NCBI GenBank assembly: GCA_900544865.1 | Contig: UQXA01000007.1 | Span: 1-64,000, forward strand | Length of the DNA: 64,000 nucleotides | Direction of reading: 5' to 3' | Source: an uncultured Collinsella sp. | Lineage (GTDB): Bacteria > Actinomycetota > Coriobacteriia > Coriobacteriales > Coriobacteriaceae | Shown: one piece after another, positions 20,433 to 30,270 of the stretch | Layout of the letters: the number at the start of each line of letters is the position of its first letter | Numbering within the stretch: position 1 is the first letter of the stretch | Program-made: the position numbers and the translations under genes | The notes under the pieces: model-generated | Seen by the model: only the letters and a program-made list of their open reading frames with translations | What the model was told of the DNA's origin: nothing | The model's database searches: none

Positions 20433-21128
20433 TTAAAGCTCCGTGCCCCCAAGGCGGTGCGCGATGCTATCGCAGGCCAAGGCGCCTACGACGGTCTTGG
20501 CGTCTTCGATCTTGCCGTCGAGTACGGCGTCGATCAGCTCGTGCAGCGGCACCAGGTCCACGTTGACAAACTCGTCATCATCGGGGTTGGGCGCATCAAA
20601 CTCGAGCTTGGTAGCCAAGTAGATGTGGATGATCTCATCGCAAAAACCGCAGGACGTGACAATCGACGTCAAAAAGCGAATACGACCAGCCCTAAAGCCC
20701 GTCTCCTCATGCAGTTCGCGCTTGGCGCAATCGAGCGGGTCCTCGCCTGGATCGAGCTTGCCGGCGGGAATCTCGACCGTCACGCGGTCGATGGCGGTGC
20801 GGTACTGACGCACCAGTACGATCTTGCCGCTCTCGGTCAGTGCCACAACGGCCGCCGCACCCGGATGGCGAACGATATCGCGAGCGCTGCGGTGACCGTT
20901 GGGCAGCTCAACCTCAAGACGGTGGACGTCGAGGATCTTGCCCTTCCAGGCGCACTCCTCCGAAAGAATCTTCTCGTGCAGCTCGGCATCGTGCGGGTCG
21001 TCATCGCCCAGCACCAGCGCCGGCTCGTCAGCGACCTCGCCACCAGGCTCGCCCTCGGCGTGCCCATACACGCGGCTGTCCTCCTCGACGATCTGCGCAT
21101 CTACGAGTTCTTCGTTCTTCTCGTCCAT
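20433..21128 (-). CDS. NUDIX hydrolase, ADP-ribose pyrophosphatase type
   Basis: 231 residues. The NUDIX box is clear: GKLDPGEDPLDCAKRELHEE-TGF, with the RE-x-x-EE metal-binding core. SCGFCDEIIHIYLA downstream is typical of ADP-ribose pyrophosphatases. An N-terminal acidic extension of about 60 residues (GEPGGEVADEPALVLGDDDP) is unusual and of unknown purpose. I chose the ATG at 21128, 9 nt after GAGAGGA; one at 21137 directly abuts that site. It lies 21 nt after purD and is probably co-transcribed with it. ADP-ribose cleavage is the likely activity, but related NUDIX substrates cannot be excluded. Confidence 0.85.
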   Translation of the reverse strand: MDEKNEELVDAQIVEEDSRVYGHAEGEPGGEVADEPALVLGDDDPHDAELHEKILSEECAWKGKILDVHRLEVELPNGHRSARDIVRHPGAAAVVALTESGKIVLVRQYRTAIDRVTVEIPAGKLDPGEDPLDCAKRELHEETGFRAGRIRFLTSIVTSCGFCDEIIHIYLATKLEFDAPNPDDDEFVNVDLVPLHELIDAVLDGKIEDAKTVVGALACDSIAHRLGGTEL

Positions 21129-21149
21129 CCGTCTCATTCCTCTCGGACT

Positions 21150-22454
21150 TTAGGCATCCCAGGCGTCTCGGCCGCGCAGCGCGCGCAGGCCGATGTCGTG
21201 ACGCAGGGTCTTGCCCTCAAAATCAATCTTCTCGCAGGCCTCGTAGGCAAGGTTGCGAGCGTTCTCGAACGTGTCGCCCAGCGCGGTCACGGCAAGCACG
21301 CGGCCACCATTGGTCACGAGTTGGCCGTCCACCACGGCAGTGCCCGCGTGGTACACGGTCACGTTCTCCATGGCCTCGGCATCCTCAATACCGGTGATGA
21401 CCTTGCCCTTCTCGTAGCTGCCGGGATAGCCCGCGCTCGTCAGGACAACGGCCACGGCCCACTCGTCACGCCAGTCAAGTTCAATCTGATCGAGCTCGCA
21501 GTTGGCACAAGCCAACATGACCTCGACCAGGTCGTTCTTAAGGCGCGGGAGCACGACCTGAGTCTCGGGATCACCAAAACGGGCATTGAACTCCAGCACC
21601 TTGGGGCCGGCAGGCGTGAGCATAAAGCCGCCGTACAGGCAGCCGCGGTAGTCGATGCCCTCGGCAGCGAGCTCGGCCACGGTCTGCTCCATGACCTTCA
21701 CCATGGTGGCGTGCTCCTCATCGGTCACGATGGGCACTGGGCTGTAGACGCCCATGCCGCCGGTGTTGGGGCCCCTGTCGCCCTCGAGCGCGCGCTTGTG
21801 GTCCTGCGAGGTGGCCATGGGGCGCACAGTCTTGCCGTCGGTAAAGGCCAACAACGAGCACTCGGGACCAACGAGCATCTCCTCGATAACCACGGTGTTG
21901 CCGGCATCGCCAAAGGTGCCGCCAAAGCACTCGCGCACGGCCTCCTCGGCCTGCTCAAGTTCGGTCGCCACGATAACGCCCTTGCCCGCGGCAAGGCCGT
22001 CGGCCTTCACGACCAGCGGGGCGCCCTGCTCGCGCACGTAGGCAAGAGCCGAAGCCTCGTCGGTAAACGAACCATAGGCTGCCGTCGGAATGCCCGCACG
22101 CTCCATGAGCTGCTTGGAGAACAGCTTGGAGCCCTCCATCTGGGCGCCCTCGGCACCCGGGCCAAAGCAGGGAATACCCGCCGCGCGCACGGCGTCGGCC
22201 ACGCCCGCCACGAGCGGAGCCTCGGGGCCAATTACCACGAGTCCGCATCCGTGGCTCTGCGCAAACGCCGCCACGGCCGCAGGATCGCAGTCGTCGAGAA
22301 CAACGTTCTCGCCGCAGCTCGCGGTGCCGCCGTTGCCCGGCGCGATGTAGAGCTTGCCGGCGCGCGGTGATGCTGCGAGCTTGGCTGCCAAAGCATGCTC
22401 ACGGCCGCCGCTGCCCAACAACAGGATGTCGATGGTTTGAGTGTCCGCCTTCAA
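21150..22454 (-). CDS. purD: Phosphoribosylamine-glycine ligase
   Basis: Second committed step of purine synthesis: joins glycine to phosphoribosylamine using ATP. 434 residues, near the usual 425. N-terminal ILLLGSGGREHALAAKL is the family signature. The ATP-grasp part has VVKADGLAAGKGVIVA, ALEGDRGPNTGGMGVYSP and the C-terminal FNARFGDPETQVVLPRL. The open frame extends upstream, but translation most likely starts at the TTG at 22454, 5 nt after GAGGAGG. Followed by the NUDIX gene. Confidence 0.95.
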   Translation of the reverse strand: MKADTQTIDILLLGSGGREHALAAKLAASPRAGKLYIAPGNGGTASCGENVVLDDCDPAAVAAFAQSHGCGLVVIGPEAPLVAGVADAVRAAGIPCFGPGAEGAQMEGSKLFSKQLMERAGIPTAAYGSFTDEASALAYVREQGAPLVVKADGLAAGKGVIVATELEQAEEAVRECFGGTFGDAGNTVVIEEMLVGPECSLLAFTDGKTVRPMATSQDHKRALEGDRGPNTGGMGVYSPVPIVTDEEHATMVKVMEQTVAELAAEGIDYRGCLYGGFMLTPAGPKVLEFNARFGDPETQVVLPRLKNDLVEVMLACANCELDQIELDWRDEWAVAVVLTSAGYPGSYEKGKVITGIEDAEAMENVTVYHAGTAVVDGQLVTNGGRVLAVTALGDTFENARNLAYEACEKIDFEGKTLRHDIGLRALRGRDAWDA

Positions 22455-22508
22455 GGGTGCCTCCTCTATGGATGAATGGCCCGCTCCGCGCGAGCCCCTT
22501 GCAAGCAA

Positions 22509-22550
22509 ATATACCCCTCGGCCGCCCACCCGGGCTGCAAAGGGGTATAT
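22509..22550 (-). terminator. Terminator-like hairpin after purA
   Basis: Arms ATATACCCC and GGGGTATAT flank a GC-rich 24-nt centre that can pair further. It lies just past the purA stop codon and before purD; TTTGCTTG follows on the minus strand. Confidence 0.5.
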
Positions 22551-22572
22551 CGCAATAACCAAATAGTCCCGA

Positions 22573-23859
<1,287 letters not shown>

Positions 23860-23952
23860 GTTTACTCCTTACATTCATGGACTGTCTACGCGCCACGCCG
23901 GCACGCAGAAGCACAAAACATTCCCAGTATACCCGTGCAACGGGCGCCTGTC

Positions 23953-25344
23953 CTACTCCTCGGCATGTGCCCCATCAAGCTCATAAAACTTGGTAGATGC
24001 CGGCAGGAACATCAGGTCGACGTCGCCGATCGGGCCCGAACGGTTCTTGGCCACGACGATACGCGTGACGCCCTCGTCGGGTCGATCGTCGCGCGAGGCC
24101 TCGGCCTCGTCGGCGGAGCGGTCCAAGAACATAACGATATCGGCGTCCTGCTCGATGGAGCCCGATTCACGAAGGTCGGAAAGCTGCGGGCGCTTGCCGG
24201 TACGGGATTCAACCTGACGCGAGAGCTGCGACAGCGCGATGAGCGGGATCTTGAGCTCCTTGGCCATGATCTTCAGACCACGCGACATCTCCGAGACTTC
24301 GACGGTACGGCTCTCGGAGCGGCGTCCCGGCGGAGGACTCACCAGCTGCAGGTAGTCCAGGATGATGATTGCCTTCTCCTTGTTATGGAGCATGCGGCGG
24401 CTCTTGGCGCGAATCTCGGTCACTGTGGTGCCGGGCGTATCGTCAATCAGAATATCCAGCTTGGACAAGGTCTGCGTGGCCTCGTTGATATTGGCCCACT
24501 GCTCGGGGCTAATGCGGCCCATGCGGAAGTCACTGATCGAGATCATGGCGTAGGCGCAAATCAGACGCTGGGCAATTTCCTTGCCCGACATCTCCAGCGA
24601 GAAGAAGCCGACGGTATAACCAGCAGCGGCAGCGTTGAGCGCCAGATTCAGGGCGAACGACGTCTTACCTACAGCAGGACGGGCGCCGATGATGATGAGC
24701 TGGCCCTCGCGGAAGCCCATGAGCATGCGGTCGAGCGACGGGAAGCCCGTGGGCACGCCCGCAGCCTGGCCACCGGCCTGGCACACTTCCTCGGCCTCGT
24801 TATAGGCCTCGACCATAAACTCGGTCAGCGTCTTGTAGCTCGACTTGACCTCGCGTGCCGTGACCTTGAGTAGCTTGCTCTCGGCCAGCTCGACAACCTC
24901 TTTGGTGTCGGTGGGGGCGTTATAAGCCAGCGCGTTGATCTCGTTGGTGGCGCCGATCAGCTCGCGCAGCATCGAGTCGCGACGCACGATGGCGGCATGG
25001 TGCTGCCAGTTGACGAGCGACAGGGTCTGACCCATCAACTCCAAAATGTACGCTTCGCCGCCCACGGCATCGAGTTTGTTGATGCTTCGCAGGTAATCGA
25101 TCAGCGAGATGGAGTCGATGGGAATGCGGCTGTTGTACATATCGACCATCGCGGTATAGATGGTCTTATGAATTGGCCGGTAGAAGTCATCGGGCTGCAG
25201 CTCGACCTGGGCCTCTTCGACCACCTCGGGCGATAGCAGCATAGCGGCCAGTACATTGGCCTCTGCATCTTGGTTTTGGGGAAGACCCAACTTGGAGCCG
25301 CGGTCCTCAACCGTCAGCCCGGTCTCCCTATCGTCATATGCCAT
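23953..25344 (-). CDS. dnaB: Replicative DNA helicase DnaB
   Basis: 463 residues; the ring helicase that unwinds DNA at the fork. The N-terminal primase-interacting domain starts LPQNQDAEANVLAAML. The RecA-like domain has Walker A GARPAVGKTSFALNLA, Walker B IIILDYLQLV and SQLSRQVESRTGKRPQLSD. No intein is present. I chose the ATG at 25344 (MAYDDRE), since GAGG lies about 6 nt upstream; another at 25356 is possible. No dnaC/dnaI-type loader is in the window; a DUF721 (DciA-like) gene is beside recF. Confidence 0.96.
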   Translation of the reverse strand: MAYDDRETGLTVEDRGSKLGLPQNQDAEANVLAAMLLSPEVVEEAQVELQPDDFYRPIHKTIYTAMVDMYNSRIPIDSISLIDYLRSINKLDAVGGEAYILELMGQTLSLVNWQHHAAIVRRDSMLRELIGATNEINALAYNAPTDTKEVVELAESKLLKVTAREVKSSYKTLTEFMVEAYNEAEEVCQAGGQAAGVPTGFPSLDRMLMGFREGQLIIIGARPAVGKTSFALNLALNAAAAGYTVGFFSLEMSGKEIAQRLICAYAMISISDFRMGRISPEQWANINEATQTLSKLDILIDDTPGTTVTEIRAKSRRMLHNKEKAIIILDYLQLVSPPPGRRSESRTVEVSEMSRGLKIMAKELKIPLIALSQLSRQVESRTGKRPQLSDLRESGSIEQDADIVMFLDRSADEAEASRDDRPDEGVTRIVVAKNRSGPIGDVDLMFLPASTKFYELDGAHAEE

Positions 25345-25506
25345 GAGCATCCTCATTCATATCGCTTGCGAGCATCCATAGTATCAGCCACGGTCCCAAA
25401 ACGCGCCGCGCGCCGCCAATCATCACCGAACCAAACGGATGAACGGTTCTGTATATAAGGCTTCGACGCAACGTTCACCATGACACTCACTCAGCGCAAA
25501 AAACAA

Positions 25507-25536
25507 AAGGGCGCCCTGGTTTCCCAGAGCGCCCTT
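25507..25536 (-). terminator. Terminator of the rpsF-ssb-rpsR-rplI operon
   Basis: A GC-rich stem (AAGGGCGC with GCGCCCTT, plus inner CCAGG/CTGG pairs). On the minus strand it is followed by TTTGTTTTTTG. It sits about 33 nt past the rplI stop codon. Confidence 0.8.
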
Positions 25537-25568
25537 CTTAGAACAAGATTGTTGCGTTGCAGCAAATG

Positions 25569-26108
25569 CTACTCGGCAGCAGCCTCAGTCTCGACCTCGG
25601 CGGTCTCGGCCTCGGCGACCTCAGCGGCCTCCTCGACCTCAGCCTCGGCAGCGAGCTCCTCGGCGGTAACGCCGACGAGAACGACAACCTCGGCCTTGAT
25701 CTCGCGGTACAGCGAGATGGCAACGGTGTGGGCACCGGCAACCTTGATGGGCTTACCGAGCTCGACGCGCTTGCGGTCGATGTCCATACCGAGCTGAGCC
25801 TTGATGGCATCAGCGATCATAGCGGCGGTAACGGAGCCAAAGAGGATGCCCTCGTCGCCGACCTTGACGTCAACGGTGACCGTCTTGCCCTCGAAGGCAG
25901 CCTTGGTCTCGTTGGCGGTAGCCAGACGGACGGCCTCACGCTTGGCGATGTTGTTGCGACGCTCGTCAAGCTGCTTGAGGTTGCCCTTGGTGGCGGCAAC
26001 AGCGAGCTTCTTGGGGAACAGGAAGTTCTCAGCGTAACCCTGAGCGACCTCTACGACGTCACCCTCGCCGCCCTTGCCCTTGATCTCATCGAGAAGAATA
26101 ACCTTCAT
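25569..26108 (-). CDS. rplI: 50S ribosomal protein L9
   Basis: 179 residues against about 150 usually. The N-terminal rRNA-binding domain is MKVILLDEIKGKGGEGDVV, then GYAENFLFPKKLA. The central helix and the C-terminal domain (KRVELGKPIKVAGAH) follow. The extra length is an acidic Ala/Glu tail of about 30 residues, seen in several Coriobacteria; its role is unknown. Last gene of the operon, 15 nt after rpsR. Confidence 0.97.
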   Translation of the reverse strand: MKVILLDEIKGKGGEGDVVEVAQGYAENFLFPKKLAVAATKGNLKQLDERRNNIAKREAVRLATANETKAAFEGKTVTVDVKVGDEGILFGSVTAAMIADAIKAQLGMDIDRKRVELGKPIKVAGAHTVAISLYREIKAEVVVLVGVTAEELAAEAEVEEAAEVAEAETAEVETEAAAE

Positions 26109-26123
26109 GATGCGTCTCCCTTC

Positions 26124-26390
26124 TTAGCCGCGGTCGCGGTTGCCACGAGAGGAAACCACGGGGACGGTGTACGGCAGGAGAGCCATCTCGCGGGCGCGCT
26201 TGATGGCGTTGGCGATGTCATGCTGATGCTGCGTGCAAGCGCCAGTGACGCGACGGGGCTTGATCTTGCCACGGTCGGTCATGTACTTACGGAGAAGCTG
26301 AGTGTCCTTATAGTCGATGAACTCAGTGTTCTCCTTGCAGAACTGGCAGTACTTACGACGCGGCTGACGTGCAGAAAAATCATTAGCCAT
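26124..26390 (-). CDS. rpsR: 30S ribosomal protein S18
   Basis: 88 residues, starting MANDFSARQPRRKYCQFCKE. The conserved core KYMTDRGKIKPRRVTGAC is complete, and S18 pairs with S6 on the 30S platform. A CQFC pair is present but only two Cys are in that segment, so zinc binding is unclear. I chose the ATG at 26390 over longer frames because the family starts here. Between ssb and rplI. Confidence 0.96.
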   Translation of the reverse strand: MANDFSARQPRRKYCQFCKENTEFIDYKDTQLLRKYMTDRGKIKPRRVTGACTQHQHDIANAIKRAREMALLPYTVPVVSSRGNRDRG

Positions 26391-26462
26391 GTCAAAATAC
26401 CTTTCATTTGGCAACTTCGGCGAACCGAAGCCGCCTCTCACTCAAAAATAGGTGAACAACCC

Positions 26463-26915
26463 TTAGAACGGGATGTCCTCATCGTAGACGTCGACCGCGG
26501 GCGGCGTAGCCACCGGTGCGGCAGGACGTGCTGCGGGCGCGGGAGCTGCGGGGGCGTAACCGCCCTGATCGTAGCCACCCTGGCCACCACGGGAGCTCAT
26601 AAACTCGATCTCATCGACGATGACCTCAAGCTTGCTCCGGCGCTGGCCGTCGCGCTCCCAAGAGCTGTAGCGCAGCTTGCCCTCGATCGCGACCTTGTTT
26701 CCCTTTGCCAGGAAACGGCTCACGGCCTCGGCGCGGGTGCCGAACATGGTGCAGTCGACAAAGTTGGGATAGTCCTCCCACTCGCCAGTCTGCGCGTTGC
26801 GGCGACGATCGTTCACGGCGACGCCAAAGGACAGAACCTGGGTTCCGCCGGCGGTGGCGCGCAGCTCGGGATCGCGGGTGAGGTTACCGGTGATGTTCAC
26901 TCGATTGATGCTCAT
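26463..26915 (-). CDS. ssb: Single-stranded DNA-binding protein
   Basis: 150 residues. The OB-fold domain starts MSINRVNITGNLTRDPEL and continues with LSFGVAVNDRRR and FLAKGNKVAIEGKLRYSSW. A flexible Gly/Pro/Ala linker leads to the acidic tip ending DVYDEDIPF, the site where repair and replication partners bind. It lies between rpsF and rpsR, the widespread arrangement. Confidence 0.96.
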   Translation of the reverse strand: MSINRVNITGNLTRDPELRATAGGTQVLSFGVAVNDRRRNAQTGEWEDYPNFVDCTMFGTRAEAVSRFLAKGNKVAIEGKLRYSSWERDGQRRSKLEVIVDEIEFMSSRGGQGGYDQGGYAPAAPAPAARPAAPVATPPAVDVYDEDIPF

Positions 26916-26963
26916 AACTCACTACTTCCTCTTGGGGCACAAGCCCAGTCCAAAACGACAGTC

Positions 26964-27257
26964 TTACTCCTGGTCGTCGCGACGGACGATCATGTGGCGA
27001 ACCACAGCGTCGGTGATGCGCAGGACGCGATCAAGCTCGGCGATCTGGGTAGGATCTGCGTGGAAGTTGATGAGGGTGTAGTCACCATCGGTGAGGTCGT
27101 TGATCTCGTAGGCGAGCTTGCGCTTGCCCCACTCGTCAACGGAGTCGACCTTGCCAGCGCCCTCAGCGATCGTAGTATCGATACGCTTCATAACAGCGAG
27201 ACGAGTCTCGGGGTCGAGCGACGGGTCAACAAAGAACAGCAGTTCATAAGCCTTCAT
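26964..27257 (-). CDS. rpsF: 30S ribosomal protein S6
   Basis: 97 residues, starting MKAYELLFFVDPSLDPETR, with AYEINDLTDGDYTLINF in the middle; the normal S6 length. A strong AGAGGAGGT precedes the ATG. First gene of rpsF-ssb-rpsR-rplI. An 8-bp hairpin (GCTTCAGG/CCTGAAGC) in the leader may be a control structure such as S6:S18 feedback, but the known consensus was not recognised. Confidence 0.96.
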   Translation of the reverse strand: MKAYELLFFVDPSLDPETRLAVMKRIDTTIAEGAGKVDSVDEWGKRKLAYEINDLTDGDYTLINFHADPTQIAELDRVLRITDAVVRHMIVRRDDQE

Positions 27258-27716
27258 ATTGTCACCTCCTCTGGGCAAATGTGGCTTCAGGTCGTGAAGG
27301 TGCGCCTGAAGCAGGAAAAGACTTGGTAATAATATCTTTCAACCTCCTAGGCTGCAAGAATATGCAGCTACAACCTCATGACCTCCACATATGCCCATAC
27401 TCACACCACGTTTCATGCGCATTCCAACCAAATGCAGACCAAGAGCTTGACAGATCTGTGGACAAGATACGGTGCCGCGGGGACAAGCTGAGCCAAGTCG
27501 CAGGTCAACGGGCACAAGGCTGTGGTCGCGAAATGCATACCAGTGGTCCACAGCACCACCCATAGATTTTTAAATTCATTGTCAAGTCGCTTATGAATAC
27601 CCCTTTTGAACAATTGAGTTGATCAACCACGCTGGTCGGAAGCCGTTTTTTGGCACCTCAAACCCCACTGCAACGCCAAGCGCGGCCGAGCGTTTTAAAA
27701 AATGCCAACTTTTCTG
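27258..27716. other. Gene-free stretch before tRNA-Ser
   Basis: It holds the rpsF leader with the GCTTCAGG/CCTGAAGC hairpin (about 27283-27311) and a minus-strand TTGACA at 27580-27585 without a well-spaced -10. The short open frames here lack ribosome-binding sites and resemble nothing. No repeats or RNA genes were recognised. Confidence 0.4.
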
Positions 27717-27745
27717 TTTGCACTTTGCGATTCCTCGTGTATACT
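27717..27745 (+). promoter_or_regulatory. Promoter of tRNA-Ser(GGA)
   Basis: TTTGCA (27717-27722), a 17-nt spacer and TATACT (27740-27745), 16 nt before the mature tRNA. Confidence 0.6.
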
Positions 27746-27761
27746 GACTTTCGCATTTAAC

Positions 27762-27852
27762 GGAGAGTTGTCCGAGTGGCCGAAGGAGCACGATTGGAAA
27801 TCGTGTAGGCGTCAAAAGCGTCTCCAGGGTTCAAATCCCTGACTCTCCGCCA
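27762..27852 (+). tRNA. tRNA-Ser (anticodon GGA)
   Basis: Class II tRNA with acceptor GGAGAGT/ACTCTCC, anticodon stem CACGA/TCGTG and loop TTGGAAA (anticodon GGA). It has a long variable arm and the T-loop GGTTCAAATCC. CCA is encoded. It reads UCC and UCU codons. Confidence 0.95.
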
Positions 27853-27861
27853 GTTAATTCC

Positions 27862-27890
27862 AAAGCAGGCCTTTGAGCCTGCTTTGTTTT
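27862..27890 (+). terminator. Terminator between the two tRNA-Ser genes
   Basis: AAAGCAGGC and GCCTGCTTT around CTTTGA, followed by GTTTTT. It separates the two tRNA genes into different transcripts. Confidence 0.8.
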
Positions 27891-27900
27891 TACCCCACGC

Positions 27901-27991
27901 GGAGGGGTGGCAGAGTGGTTGAATGCGGCGGTCTCGAAAACCGTTTGGCCTGTATAAGGTCACGAGGGTTCGAATCCCTCCTCCTCCGCCA
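27901..27991 (+). tRNA. tRNA-Ser (anticodon CGA)
   Basis: Class II tRNA with acceptor GGAGGGG paired to CTCCTCC (one G-U). The anticodon loop CTCGAAA gives CGA. A long variable arm and T-arm GAGGG-TTCGAAT-CCCTC follow, and CCA is encoded. It reads UCG. Confidence 0.95.
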
Positions 27992-28004
27992 TTTAGATTG
28001 AGAG

Positions 28005-28031
28005 AGCTCCCGAGAATGGGAGCTTTTTTCT
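28005..28031 (+). terminator. Terminator after tRNA-Ser(CGA)
   Basis: AGCTCCC-GAGAAT-GGGAGCT followed by TTTTTCTTTT. Confidence 0.85.
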
Positions 28032-28051
28032 TTTGAGTCCCTTACAAGCAA

Positions 28052-28110
28052 ATACGGCGGAGGAGGGATTCGAACCCGCCAGGGCGCGGAGCGTAAAGAA
28101 AACGCGCCCC
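28052..28110 (-). pseudogene. 3' half of a class II (Ser-like) tRNA
   Basis: Read on the minus strand: a variable-arm-like hairpin (GGGCGCG/CGCGCCC), then a T-arm (GCGGG-TTCGAAT-CCCTC, one mismatch) and a tRNA 3' end (CTCCGCCG). The 5' half with the D-arm and anticodon is missing. It points the opposite way to the intact tRNA-Ser genes about 60 nt away. Likely a scar of integration or rearrangement at a tRNA gene. Confidence 0.55.
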
Positions 28111-28277
28111 ATCGCGTTCAGCATCAACCCAGATCCCCAAACATGGTGCCTACGCCCCTACCCAGTCCCAACCGTTTACCGAGCAATAGGGTCGCAATCG
28201 GCGCCGAACATGTACTATGTACGGGCATTGTCCAAATCCGTAATCCAAAGGACCCCATCTTGCCCGTCGTCGCCGCT

Positions 28278-28949
28278 ATGACCATTACCTCACATGCATC
28301 GGATGCCATGGTCGCTATTCCGTTTTGGCTCGAGATGTTCGCTGTTGTCGCTGCATCGATCTCGGGCGTGCTGGTTGCGCGCGAGCACAAGCTCGACCTG
28401 GTGGGCGCGGTCGCGCTCGCGGTGGTCTGCGGTCTGGGCGGAGGTCTCTTGCGCGACATGACGCTGCAGGTGGGCAACGTCTACATCCTCAACCAGCCGA
28501 TGGCACTCCCGCTTTCCATTGCCACGGCGGCCATCATCTATATTTTCCCGGCAATCGTCGACAAACCCGAAAAACTCATTCCCCTGCTCGACATCATCTC
28601 GGTTGGCATCTATGCCGCAACCGGCGCGGACAAGGCACTGGTCTACGGCTTTGCGCCGGCGGTGTGCATCATGATGGGCTTTTTCACCGCGGTGGGCGGC
28701 GGCATGTTGCGCGACGGCTTTATGGGCGTGGTTCCGGGCATTTTCCAACGTACTAACTTTTATGCCATCGCTGCCATCGCCGGATCGACAAGCTATGTGT
28801 GTCTCGTTATGAGCGGCATCATGAGCAATGTCGCCGCGCTGGTCGTATGCGTTGTCGTGACCATGGGCCTGCGCTGGCTCTCGCTGCGCTTTGACATCAA
28901 AAGCCCCACCGAAGAAGACATCGCGCGCTTTTTGCACCGTAAAAAGTAG
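28278..28949 (+). CDS. TRIC-type cation channel / UPF0126 membrane protein
   Basis: About 223 residues with seven hydrophobic segments in two similar halves. Each half has the family hallmark: GLGGGLLRDMTL in the first and AVGGGMLRDGFMG in the second, where the conserved GGG and R-D line the pore. Bacterial members act as trimeric potassium-permeable channels. The start is uncertain: ATG at 28278 is used, but the ribosome-binding site is poor and the open frame extends to 28143. It is a lone gene followed by a terminator. Confidence 0.85.
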   Translation: MTITSHASDAMVAIPFWLEMFAVVAASISGVLVAREHKLDLVGAVALAVVCGLGGGLLRDMTLQVGNVYILNQPMALPLSIATAAIIYIFPAIVDKPEKLIPLLDIISVGIYAATGADKALVYGFAPAVCIMMGFFTAVGGGMLRDGFMGVVPGIFQRTNFYAIAAIAGSTSYVCLVMSGIMSNVAALVVCVVVTMGLRWLSLRFDIKSPTEEDIARFLHRKK

Positions 28950-28962
28950 GCAGCACGACACA

Positions 28963-28996
28963 ACCCCTCGAAATGCAACCGAGAGGTTCTTTTAGA
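28963..28996 (+). terminator. Terminator after the TRIC-type gene
   Basis: A stem AACCCCTCG with CGAGAGGTT (one mismatch) followed by CTTTTAG. Confidence 0.6.
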
Positions 28997-29017
28997 GCGC
29001 CCGCGCGTTGGGTACCC

Positions 29018-29044
29018 TGTTAGGTGTATGCCGAACACCTAACA
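29018..29044. promoter_or_regulatory. Palindrome before the bactofilin-like gene
   Basis: TGTTAGGTGT (29018-29027) and ACACCTAACA (29035-29044) are perfect 10-bp arms with a 7-nt spacer. The AAAAGGA ribosome-binding site begins inside the second arm. It could be an operator or a hairpin that hides the ribosome-binding site. Confidence 0.5.
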
Positions 29045-29056
29045 AAAGGATCAACC

Positions 29057-30202
29057 ATGGCTTTCAATCAAACCGCGACGGCGCCGTCACACAAGATGCG
29101 TCGCTGCCTGCTTATGGCGTTCGCGCTCATCGCGCTCGCGCTCACCGCACTTCCCACGGCGTCGTTCGCCGGCACGGACACCGCAGGCAACGTACTTGCG
29201 ACCGACAATGACGCCAATCCGTCCGGCGTCGAAGGTGACCTGTACTGGGCAGGTCAGGCCCTCAACTTGGACGATACGTCCATCGACCGCGATATCATCG
29301 CCACGGGCGATACTCTCTCGATCCGCGACTGCACGGTGGGCGGCTCCGTCCGTCTGGCGGCACGCACCATCGACATTGCCAAGACCACGGTTGATGGCAG
29401 CGTGACCGTTGCTGGCCAGCATGTCGTTCTCAATTCCGACAGCACCGCTAACTGTTTCTACGCGATAGGCGAGACGGTTGCCTTGCGAGGCTCCACCAAG
29501 TCGGCAGCGCTCGCGGGCGATACGGTAACCATCGACGGCACCGTCGATGGCGATGTCGAGGTTTGGGCCGACAAGCTCATCCTGGGCAAGAACGCCCACA
29601 TCACCGGCGCCGTGAACGCGCACGTCTCCGAGGACCCCGAGCGCGCCGCGGGAGCCGAGGTCGGCGCACTCAAGATCGACCGCACCGAGAACGAGGATAC
29701 TTCCACCGTTAACGATGTCATCGGCGGTATCGTCGCCGCGGCGCTTTCCACCTGCTTTGTCGCCCTGCTACTCGAGCTCGTCTTCCCGCGTGCGACCGCC
29801 GGCGCCGCCGGCATGCTCCACCAGCGCCCCACGTCCCTGTGGGTGAGCGGTCTTCTGGGTACGATTGCTATCGCCCCCGCCGTCCTACTGCTAATTATCT
29901 CTATCGCTGGTCTGTCGCTTGCCGGAGCCCTCTTGTGCGGCGTTATCGGCATCGCGTTGGTGTCGAGTGCCTTTGCGGGGTGCGCAATCGTCCGCATGGT
30001 CGGACACAACCAAAACCGCTACGCCATGGCAGCCGCTGGCGGCGTGATCGCCGGCGCCCTCACGGGGCTTCCCCTCGTAGGCGGCTTCATCAGCGGCGTG
30101 GCCTTTGTCTTTATGCTCGGCTACATCATCCAGATCATCTGGCGCAACGCCCACCTCAAGCCGCAGCAGCCGGCTAACACGCCAGAACTCCCCACCGCCT
30201 AG
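29057..30202 (+). CDS. Bactofilin-like beta-helix protein with membrane domain
   Basis: 381 residues. A signal peptide or anchor helix (about 16-38, LMAFALIALALTALPTASFA) leads to about 150 residues of short beta repeats (VGGSVRLAARTIDI, VDGSVTVAGQHVVL, IDGTVDGDVEVWADKLILG). This spacing of G-D/S-V is typical of polymer-forming bactofilin and related right-handed helices. Four hydrophobic segments follow (about 215-360). The arrangement suggests a surface-side beta-helix on a membrane platform; such proteins are seen in actinobacteria and archaea, with unknown roles. AAAAGGA lies 7 nt before the ATG. Confidence 0.7.
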   Translation: MAFNQTATAPSHKMRRCLLMAFALIALALTALPTASFAGTDTAGNVLATDNDANPSGVEGDLYWAGQALNLDDTSIDRDIIATGDTLSIRDCTVGGSVRLAARTIDIAKTTVDGSVTVAGQHVVLNSDSTANCFYAIGETVALRGSTKSAALAGDTVTIDGTVDGDVEVWADKLILGKNAHITGAVNAHVSEDPERAAGAEVGALKIDRTENEDTSTVNDVIGGIVAAALSTCFVALLLELVFPRATAGAAGMLHQRPTSLWVSGLLGTIAIAPAVLLLIISIAGLSLAGALLCGVIGIALVSSAFAGCAIVRMVGHNQNRYAMAAAGGVIAGALTGLPLVGGFISGVAFVFMLGYIIQIIWRNAHLKPQQPANTPELPTA

Positions 30203-30270
30203 CAGCCGATCGCCACAAAGGGGCCAGGCACCTTCGTGGTGGTGCAGACCAGCTCAGTCCCTGTGCACAA

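Noticed and set aside
27339..27613. Open frames between rpsF and tRNA-Ser
   Set aside because: No ribosome-binding sites, no conserved motifs, and overlapping alternatives on both strands.
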